Positions 58,186-64,000 of a stretch of 64,000 bases of DNA are shown here, in pieces. Source of the DNA: OMIS01 sp044350895 (lineage in GTDB: Bacteria > Patescibacteriota > Microgenomatia > UBA1400 > PJMF01). A program made the translations under genes and the position numbers. The stretch spans positions 6,825-70,824 of the forward strand of contig JBILGT010000004.1 of NCBI GenBank assembly GCA_044350895.1, read 5' to 3'. The notes under the pieces were generated by a model. That model was not told the DNA's origin. It was given only the letters and a program-made list of their open reading frames with translations, and made no database searches. Position 1 is the stretch's first letter, and the number at the start of each line of letters is the position of its first letter.

Positions 58186-59388
58186 ATGCCGTATTTTACT
58201 TATATAGCCAAAAATCAATACAGCGAAACAGTTAAGGGTAAAGTTGAAGCTCGTAACATTCGCCAAGCAGCAATGGAGCTTTCAATTCGTAAACTTCTTG
58301 TGATTGATATTCATCCACTCACAGAGGATTCGCTTGCTGCAATTAAATCTTTATTATTTGGCGTGAAATTTACTGATATTGTGAACTTTACCCGGCAGCT
58401 TTCTACAATGATCTCTGCTGGATTACCACTGGCCACTTCTCTTTCGATTCTCGTTCAACAAAGTAAAACTGATATGTCCCGACTTGTAGCAAACTTGCTA
58501 CAAGAAATTGAAGGTGGAACGACATTCGGTGATGCCTTGATGAAGCATCCAAAGATTTTCTCTTCCATTTATGTGCAGCTCGTAAAGGCTGGTGAGCTCG
58601 GTGGTGTGCTTGATGATATCTTGGCACGGTTGGCAACCAATTTGGAGAAGAATAAAGAATTTCGTTCCAAAACACGCGGTGCCATGATCTATCCAATCAT
58701 CGTTGTTATTGCAATGTTTGCTGTTGCCACAATCATGATGATCTTCGTCATTCCTAAGTTGACATCAATGTATACAGAGTTTGGTGCTGACCTACCACTT
58801 CCAACAAAGATTTTAGTTGCTGTCTCTTCGTTTATGGCCACCTTCTGGTGGGCACTCGGTTTGGGACTTTTTGGTGGGAGTGTTATGTTCCAGCGATGGC
58901 TCAAAACTAAGGCCGGTCGAAAAACTTGGGATAGATTCTTACTGAAGATACCTATCTTAGGTGAATTAATTAAGAAAATCATTCTTACTGAGTTCTCAAG
59001 AACATTGGCCTTACTGCTTGGTGCCGGTATTTCCTTACTGCAAGCCATGGAGATAGTGACCCAAGGTGTTGATAACGTTATTTATCAGGAAGCATTAGTA
59101 GATGCTACTAAACAAATTGAGAAAGGTGTGCCGCTTTCAAAAGCAATTGCTCGGTATGAGGAGTTCCCTCCAATCTTACACCAGATGATTTCAGTTGGAG
59201 AAGAAACTGGACGTCTTGATGACGTGCTGGGCAAGCTTTCAGCATATTTTGAACAAGAAAGTGAGCAGGCAGTAAAGAACCTCACTGTAGCAATTGAACC
59301 TCTGATTATGATTGTATTAGGTATTGGTGTCGGTGCTATGGTGATTGCTGTAATTATGCCAATCTATAACTTAACGAGTCAATTTTAG
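58186..59388 (+). CDS. pilC: Type IV pilus inner-membrane platform protein PilC
   Basis: Protein of 400 aa of the GspF/PilC family. Two repeated helical domains (FTRQLSTMISAGLPLATSLS near 65 and FSRTLALLLGAGISLLQAME near 270) each precede TM segments; GEETGRLDDVLGKLS is the family signature. Three TM helices in total. It connects the ATPases to the growing pilus. Confidence 0.95.
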   Translation: MPYFTYIAKNQYSETVKGKVEARNIRQAAMELSIRKLLVIDIHPLTEDSLAAIKSLLFGVKFTDIVNFTRQLSTMISAGLPLATSLSILVQQSKTDMSRLVANLLQEIEGGTTFGDALMKHPKIFSSIYVQLVKAGELGGVLDDILARLATNLEKNKEFRSKTRGAMIYPIIVVIAMFAVATIMMIFVIPKLTSMYTEFGADLPLPTKILVAVSSFMATFWWALGLGLFGGSVMFQRWLKTKAGRKTWDRFLLKIPILGELIKKIILTEFSRTLALLLGAGISLLQAMEIVTQGVDNVIYQEALVDATKQIEKGVPLSKAIARYEEFPPILHQMISVGEETGRLDDVLGKLSAYFEQESEQAVKNLTVAIEPLIMIVLGIGVGAMVIAVIMPIYNLTSQF

Positions 59389-59466
59389 TAAAAAGGTAAA
59401 AATACCTCTTGCACAAAGCAATTACATATGTGTACAGTAGGTACTAGGACAAAAAAAGGAAATTAT

Positions 59467-60147
59467 ATGCACTTCATTTCTGACACTCTTTCTCGCATGA
59501 AAACTAAAACTGCGCAAGCTGGTTTTACGATGATTGAGTTGCTGATCGTTATCTCAATCTTAGGTATCTTGGCTGTTGCAGTTCTGTCAGCAATCAATCC
59601 AGTAGAACAAATTAATAGAGGTCGGGATACTGGTACTCGTTCTGACGCAGAGCAACTGCTTTCGGCAATTGACCGCTTCAATGCTTTCCAAGGATTCTTC
59701 CCATGGCAGGAAAATGCTGGTAGTAGTAATACAGGAGTCGCGATGGGTATAATTTCAACAACATTTCCAACAACTAACGTTGGTACTACCCCATGTCCAA
59801 CTTTAACACGGTTGGCAGAGGGTGTGGCTAATACACCATGTATCGGAGCTCAAGAACTCAAGTCTTCGTTCATTGCTCGGCTCGCTACCAGTCCAGGTGC
59901 TCGGCCAATGTACGTTTATAATGCTGGCACACAAGGAGCTAGTACCTATATTTGTTTCGTACCTCAGTCTAATGCGTTCTTGCAGGAAGCAACAACCCGT
60001 TGTGCTACCACGGGGGGAATTCCATCAGACTTGAGCGTTATGACAACCGTTGTCTGTGACGGACCTTCTCCAACAACAACAGGACGTACAACTGCTGCAC
60101 TTATGAGTCAGTTTGCCGGTAAGGGAGCTGCTATCTGTCTACCTTAG
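59467..60147 (+). CDS. Type IV prepilin (major pilin candidate)
   Basis: Protein of 226 aa. The leader ends QAG and the mature N-terminus is FTMIELLIVISILGILAVAV, the classic PilD site with Glu5. The globular part contains four Cys and a GAQELKSSFIARLA helix. AAGGAAA before ATG 59467 fixes the start. It is separated from pilD by a strong terminator, so it may be expressed at a level different from the downstream minor pilins. Likely major pilin, by position and size. Confidence 0.9.
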   Translation: MHFISDTLSRMKTKTAQAGFTMIELLIVISILGILAVAVLSAINPVEQINRGRDTGTRSDAEQLLSAIDRFNAFQGFFPWQENAGSSNTGVAMGIISTTFPTTNVGTTPCPTLTRLAEGVANTPCIGAQELKSSFIARLATSPGARPMYVYNAGTQGASTYICFVPQSNAFLQEATTRCATTGGIPSDLSVMTTVVCDGPSPTTTGRTTAALMSQFAGKGAAICLP

Positions 60148-60168
60148 AATAAGTATAAAAGAAAAAGA

Positions 60169-60193
60169 AACCCCGCCCATCAGCGGGGTTTTT
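60169..60193 (+). terminator. Strong intrinsic terminator after the pilin gene
   Basis: AACCCCGC (60169-60176) and GCGGGGTT (60183-60190) form an 8-bp GC-rich stem with a CCATCA loop, followed by T residues to 60193. Confidence 0.92.
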
Positions 60194-60214
60194 AGTTCAC
60201 TGTGATACACTGGA

Positions 60215-61033
60215 ATGGTCATGCTCTTGCTTACTGCACTCTTCATATTTTTTCTATTTTTTCTGGGTGCCTGCATTGGAAGTTTTTTGAATGTGGTTAT
60301 CTATCGCACTGCCATCAATGAGTCATGGGTATCTGGCCGTTCACACTGCGAAAATTGCAAAAAAGCAATTGCCTGGTATGACAACATTCCGCTTTTGTCA
60401 TATACAGTACTGCGGGGTAAATGTCGGAATTGTAAAAGTGCTCTTTCAATCTCACATCCCGTTGTAGAGGGATTAATGGGATTTCTTTTTGTGTGGTGGT
60501 ACTTAGTGGGCTCACTCTTTTTCCAACTCACCCAGCAGCCCTTCACGTTTTTGCAGCCACTTTTTTGGTTACTGGTGGGCATCATACTGCTCTTTATTTT
60601 GATTATTGATTACCGGTACCTCATTATTTCTGATACAGCAGTTTTTTCGCTGACGTTGCTGGTTGTTGCATATCGCCTCTTACTGGTTTTAGCAGGCATC
60701 ATGAGAATCCAAGATCTAATAATAGCGTGTATCGGTATGGCAGTCAGTGTGCTCTTTTTCTGGTCATTATGGTTCTTTACCAAAGGCCGTGGACTTGGAT
60801 TTGGCGACGTGAAACTGGCAGTTCCTCTGAGTTTGCTGGTAGGTTGGCCAGATGTGCTAGTCTGGTTATTTAGTAGCTTTTGTTTGGGTGCAGTCGTAGG
60901 CATTGTGCTACTTATTTTTGGTAAAGCAAAATTAGGCAAACCTATACCGTTTGGGCCATTCCTCATCATCGGCTCGATCATTAGTCTTATTTGGGGTAAC
61001 CAGCTTATTGGCTGGTATGTTACACTTATTTAA
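60215..61033 (+). CDS. pilD: Prepilin peptidase / N-methyltransferase PilD
   Basis: Membrane protein of 272 aa. The N-terminal cytoplasmic loop has the zinc motif CENCKKAIAWYDNIPLLSY and CRNC. The two catalytic Asp lie in the IDYRYLIISD region and in GLGFGDVKLAVPL (GxGDxK). About eight TM segments. Cleaves the leader of the prepilins encoded on both sides and methylates the new N-terminus. Confidence 0.95.
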   Translation: MVMLLLTALFIFFLFFLGACIGSFLNVVIYRTAINESWVSGRSHCENCKKAIAWYDNIPLLSYTVLRGKCRNCKSALSISHPVVEGLMGFLFVWWYLVGSLFFQLTQQPFTFLQPLFWLLVGIILLFILIIDYRYLIISDTAVFSLTLLVVAYRLLLVLAGIMRIQDLIIACIGMAVSVLFFWSLWFFTKGRGLGFGDVKLAVPLSLLVGWPDVLVWLFSSFCLGAVVGIVLLIFGKAKLGKPIPFGPFLIIGSIISLIWGNQLIGWYVTLI

Positions 61034-61040
61034 TAAGCAT

Positions 61041-62003
61041 ATGCGGGTTTTACAAACCTTTTTTAGTTTCCTCCTGTTCTTAACCCTAGTTGCCGTTGGT
61101 GGATTTTTTCTGTCTAGAGAACTGCTCATGTGGTGGGGGGTAAATTCTTTCAAAAGCTCACTCTATACATTGCAGCGGGAAGTAAACAATTCCAGCTATT
61201 CAGCACAATGTTTACAACGCAGTACAATTAGTGATACTAGTCAGCCACAAATTCAGCTGCGCTTCACTTCAGACACAGAATATGTCGTTGAAGCAATCTG
61301 TTCACAATTCTCTAACGATCCAATTTTGATCAGCAAAAATCATTTGCCGCCATTTATTTCAAAAGTACCTGGCACAGGAGGAGTATTGTGGGGTGAGTAT
61401 CGAAGTGCTGTTGAACTACGAGTGTTTGAGACAATCGTAGAAGAAATTCAAAAAATCATAAATATGAATGTGCAATTTTTGGAAAAGTCGCGAGTGGTTG
61501 GTGTTGAGACAGATACTGTTGTCATCTTGCCAAGTACAGAGAAGGATTTGGGAACTGGTCCTGTGGCCAGCTGTGAAGGATATGGTTTTCAATGCTGTCA
61601 TGTGGGAACACATGTTGGTGTCGGTGAATTAATTACTGGACTCAATGAGTGCTCAGATTCATGTTATAGCTCCTGTTCAAGTCGACCATTGGTACTCTCT
61701 TTCAACACTACTCCGCTCTTTGATCCGCGCACTCGCCAAGTAACTGTATCAAGTGGAGCTGCTGTGGACTTTTCGTATGTTGGAGATGCTCCTGGAGCAA
61801 CAAGTCTGAAGGCAATTCTCGACTTTGGTGATGCAAGTACGCCAGTTCACCTTGAAGGAACTACGGGGAAAACCACGCATGTGTACAGCTGTCCGACAGG
61901 TAGTTGTACCTATGCTGCAAAGCTTTCATTGGTAGACAATTGGAAAGTGGATTCTTTTGACTCTTCAATCTCAAAAATTGAGATTGTGGTGCAAGCGCGG
62001 TAA
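61041..62003 (+). CDS. Pilus-operon surface protein with PKD-like domain
   Basis: Protein of 320 aa from ATG 61041. One N-terminal TM (about residues 7-27), a central region with a Cys cluster (CEGYGFQCCHVG..CSDSCYSSCSS) and a C-terminal PKD-like domain (KAILDFGDAST, THVYSCPTGSCTYAAKLSLVD; the DFGD and HxY pattern). It has no pilin leader. Position between pilD and the minor pilins suggests a pilus-associated or adhesive role. Confidence 0.6.
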   Translation: MRVLQTFFSFLLFLTLVAVGGFFLSRELLMWWGVNSFKSSLYTLQREVNNSSYSAQCLQRSTISDTSQPQIQLRFTSDTEYVVEAICSQFSNDPILISKNHLPPFISKVPGTGGVLWGEYRSAVELRVFETIVEEIQKIINMNVQFLEKSRVVGVETDTVVILPSTEKDLGTGPVASCEGYGFQCCHVGTHVGVGELITGLNECSDSCYSSCSSRPLVLSFNTTPLFDPRTRQVTVSSGAAVDFSYVGDAPGATSLKAILDFGDASTPVHLEGTTGKTTHVYSCPTGSCTYAAKLSLVDNWKVDSFDSSISKIEIVVQAR

Positions 62004-62068
62004 TTTTGCTATTGAAAAATAAAACCAGAGATGACTATGATAAGATGGATATAAGTAAGGGAATTGGT

Positions 62069-62509
62069 ATGACACATTTTTTGAAAAAAGGATTTACACT
62101 CATTGAGTTGTTGGTGGTTATATCCATCATAGCAATACTTGTTGCCATGGGAGCTGTCTCATACAGTGATGCTCAAAAAAAAGCGCGTGATGCTACTAGA
62201 ATTGGCAACATGAAAGATATTGAAAAAGCCATGGAACAAAATTATAGCCCTGCTGGTGTTTACGCGATTATTGAAAATGCTTCATCACCTGGACAATGTG
62301 TGGCATTTACTGGTCTTAATCCGTTCCCTACTGATCCAAAAGCATCTTGGACAGCTTACTCATGTGCTCAAAATGCTACTATTACGAGCTACTGCGCCTG
62401 TGCATTTATGGAAGGTGCATCCGGCGGAAATAGTAACTCAGCTGCAGATGACACCTGTTCAGGTATCGGTGGCGGTACGACGTACTACTGTGTAAAGAAT
62501 AAACAATGA
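62069..62509 (+). CDS. Minor type IV prepilin 1
   Basis: Protein of 146 aa starting MTHFLKKG, then FTLIELLVVISIIAILVAMG (PilD site, Glu5), AQKKARDATRIGNMKDIEKA helix, and a C-terminal Cys module: CACAFMEG, DTCSGIGGGTTYYCV. GGGAA lies before ATG 62069. Overlaps the next pilin as ATGA. Confidence 0.88.
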   Translation: MTHFLKKGFTLIELLVVISIIAILVAMGAVSYSDAQKKARDATRIGNMKDIEKAMEQNYSPAGVYAIIENASSPGQCVAFTGLNPFPTDPKASWTAYSCAQNATITSYCACAFMEGASGGNSNSAADDTCSGIGGGTTYYCVKNKQ

Positions 62510-62919
62510 AAAAAGCAAAACTTGGTTTTACCCTTATCGAATTGATGGTAACCATCGTTATCATGATGGTGATTGCTGCTGCTGGTATGGCCACCTATGG
62601 TCAAGCTCAGATTAGAGCTCGCAACACCAAGCGACTGGGAGATATTAAGGCAGTACAAGCCACTTTTGAACAGTACTTTGCAGTCAATAACAACTACGAC
62701 ACCTGTAACAACATGGCGACAGCTATGGAGTTTAACCTTCCCACTGAGGTGAATGCAATGTCATATCCATATACCAATAACTGTTCAACTACAACATATT
62801 GTTATTGCGCCCAACTAGAAGGTACAAATGCCCCAGGTAATAGTGGTTCAGCAGCAAATGCAAGTTGTAGTGGTATGGGAGGCGGAACCACACACTTTTG
62901 TGTGAAGAGTCAGCAATAA
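62506..62919 (+). CDS. Minor type IV prepilin 2
   Basis: Protein of 137 aa: leader MKKAKLG, then FTLIELMVTIVIMMVIAAAG, the usual basic helix ARNTKRLGDIKAVQATFEQY, and the same C-terminal Cys module as its neighbours (YCYCAQLEG, ASCSGMGGGTTHFCV). Clearly a paralogue of minor pilin 1. Confidence 0.88.
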   Translation: MKKAKLGFTLIELMVTIVIMMVIAAAGMATYGQAQIRARNTKRLGDIKAVQATFEQYFAVNNNYDTCNNMATAMEFNLPTEVNAMSYPYTNNCSTTTYCYCAQLEGTNAPGNSGSAANASCSGMGGGTTHFCVKSQQ

Positions 62920-62922
62920 TTT

Positions 62923-63387
62923 ATGAAAAAACGTACACAAAACCTAGGTTTTACATTAATTGAACTGCTCGTGGTCATGACGATCATCGGTATCATTGCC
63001 GCAGTGGGAATCGCCAACTTCACTAAAGCGTCACAATCCGCTCGAGATGCACGAAGAAAAACTGATCTTGAAACAGTCCGACAAGCACTTGTGTTGTACC
63101 GAACTCAAAATGCGTCATACCCGGCTGGTAGTGCTAATGAGAGTTCGTATAATTCTGCTGTAAGTACATTAAGTAGTGGTAGTTACCTGAGTAGTCCTAC
63201 ACCAGTTGATCCAAGAAATAAAACCAATGCAACAGGCCAGACATACTCATACAGATATGAAGGTGCCGCTTCAACATTTTGTGTCTGTGCTGTAATGGAA
63301 ATCCCTGGGAATGGTAATACAGCGGATCGCAACTGTTCAGCACTCACAAATAGTGGTGGTGCCTACTACTGTGTCAGGCATCCGTAA
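62923..63387 (+). CDS. Minor type IV prepilin 3
   Basis: Protein of 154 aa: leader MKKRTQNLG, FTLIELLVVMTIIGIIAAVG, RDARRKTDLETVRQALVLYR helix and the shared Cys module (FCVCAVME, NCSALTNSGGAYYCV). Third tandem paralogue. Confidence 0.88.
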   Translation: MKKRTQNLGFTLIELLVVMTIIGIIAAVGIANFTKASQSARDARRKTDLETVRQALVLYRTQNASYPAGSANESSYNSAVSTLSSGSYLSSPTPVDPRNKTNATGQTYSYRYEGAASTFCVCAVMEIPGNGNTADRNCSALTNSGGAYYCVRHP

Positions 63388-63395
63388 TACAAATC

Positions 63396-63959
63396 ATGTT
63401 AAATCGCATGCCCAACGCCTCTATCAATAAACAGTCAGGCTTTGCTCTCATTGAGTTACTCGTTGTCGTTGGCATAATGATTATTATTGTAGGTGGAAGC
63501 ATTGCTGGCTTTGTCACCTTTCGAGATCGCCAGCAAGTAGTTTCTTCCGCCAAAAGCCTGCAACAGTTGCTGAGAACAGCCCAGACAAAAGCACGAGTGC
63601 GCGAGACCCCCACAGATCCTAGTTGTAACGCTATAAATAATAGGCTGCAAGGCTACCGAGTAAGTGTGGGAAGTTCTACCCTCTTCACACTACAACCACT
63701 CTGTGGCCCTGATTCAGCAATTGCTACTCCAGGTTCATTTGTACCATTAAGCTCCGTCGAGACGTTAACACTTACAGATGCAACCTTGACAACATCGCTG
63801 TCATATATTGATTTTTATACGCTCCACAGAGGTGTGAAAATTAAAACTAATCTTGGATTTGCGACCACTCAAAATCTGCGACTCTTGGGTAGCACGTACG
63901 CCTATTGTTTTGATATCGATGATAGTGGGACAATTAGTGATGTCATAGGTTGTTTGTAG
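63396..63959 (+). CDS. Type IV pseudopilin (GspH/FimT-like)
   Basis: Protein of 187 aa. After a short leader (MLNRMPNASINKQSG) the hydrophobic segment FALIELLVVVGIMIIIVGGS keeps Glu5. The following FRDRQQVVSSAKSLQQLLRTAQTKAR helix is typical of GspH/FimT minor pilins. The Cys module of the preceding three genes is absent. ATG 63396 or ATG 63408 are possible starts. Confidence 0.82.
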   Translation: MLNRMPNASINKQSGFALIELLVVVGIMIIIVGGSIAGFVTFRDRQQVVSSAKSLQQLLRTAQTKARVRETPTDPSCNAINNRLQGYRVSVGSSTLFTLQPLCGPDSAIATPGSFVPLSSVETLTLTDATLTTSLSYIDFYTLHRGVKIKTNLGFATTQNLRLLGSTYAYCFDIDDSGTISDVIGCL

Positions 63960-63960
63960 T

Positions 63961-64000
63961 ATGAAAAAAGTAACTGCCCAACGTGGAAATTCATTGATAG
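63961..64000 (+). CDS. Prepilin-like gene, 5' end (cut by window)
   Basis: ATG 63961, 1 bp after the preceding stop, begins MKKVTAQRGNSLI and runs off the window. The basic leader ending in Gly and a following hydrophobic start (NSLI) suggest another minor pilin. Confidence 0.55.
   Translation, partial: MKKVTAQRGNSLI

Noticed and set aside
1..64000. CRISPR arrays, insertion sequences, rRNA genes or alternative code
   Set aside because: No regularly spaced direct repeats, transposase motifs or rRNA sequences were seen. TGA acts as a stop in several conserved genes, so the Gracilibacteria/SR1 code does not apply.

Overview
The window looks like a chromosomal segment of a Patescibacteria (CPR) bacterium, most plausibly of the Microgenomates group. 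The reasons are moderate-to-low GC, standard stop codons including TGA, very short intergenic gaps, a single-core EF-Ts, a shortened YebC, many single-TM Pro/Thr-rich surface proteins, cohesin/dockerin-like proteins and a full type IV pilus operon. The taxonomic call is inference from gene content, not from a marker tree.

Layout. 0-2.4 kb: tail of an upstream gene and two tandem, divergent cytidylate-kinase-like proteins. 2.4-9.2 kb: hisS behind a histidine leader peptide and attenuator, an M29-like aminopeptidase, a MazG-like pyrophosphohydrolase, tRNA-Ala(CGC), a methyltransferase, an M24 peptidase and two exported proteins. 9.3-13.6 kb: MBL-fold hydrolase, DnaB, a small membrane protein, a HIT-like protein and an NDP-kinase-like protein. 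13.8-21.9 kb: tRNA-Leu(CAA), a Fic-like protein, a degenerate Lgt-like protein with LspA, an RluA-type synthase, a phosphoribosyltransferase, then an HD protein and a Maf-like protein that each follow a copy of the same structured RNA motif. 22-36 kb: glyA, a frameshifted queuosine-precursor transporter gene preceded by a long structured element, an FkbM methyltransferase, nfo, a 614-aa orphan protein behind a cobalamin riboswitch, a DUF4173-like protein, folD, rpsB-tsf, queA, tgt, LytR_C and TPR proteins. 36-44 kb: yebC, a membrane protein, a 1.2-kb gene-free region rich in long hairpins, GT-C membrane enzymes, a Xer recombinase and tRNA-Ala(GGC). 44-55 kb: four cohesin/dockerin-like surface proteins, gyrA, ppa, gyrB and a delta-prime-like clamp-loader subunit. 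55-64 kb: pilB-pilT-pilC, pilin, pilD, a PKD-like protein and a run of minor pilins cut by the window end.

The genes fit a small, salvage-dependent cell. It salvages queuosine (transporter, Tgt, QueA), has one-carbon metabolism (GlyA, FolD) and several nucleotide-handling enzymes, and invests heavily in cell-surface proteins and pili. Regulation is unusually visible. At least four separate RNA devices can be read: a His attenuator, a B12 riboswitch, a twin motif of unknown type and a large structured element before the queuosine transporter. Several divergent gene pairs have start codons only 20-42 bp apart, with -10 boxes so close to the ATG that the mRNAs are probably leaderless or nearly so.
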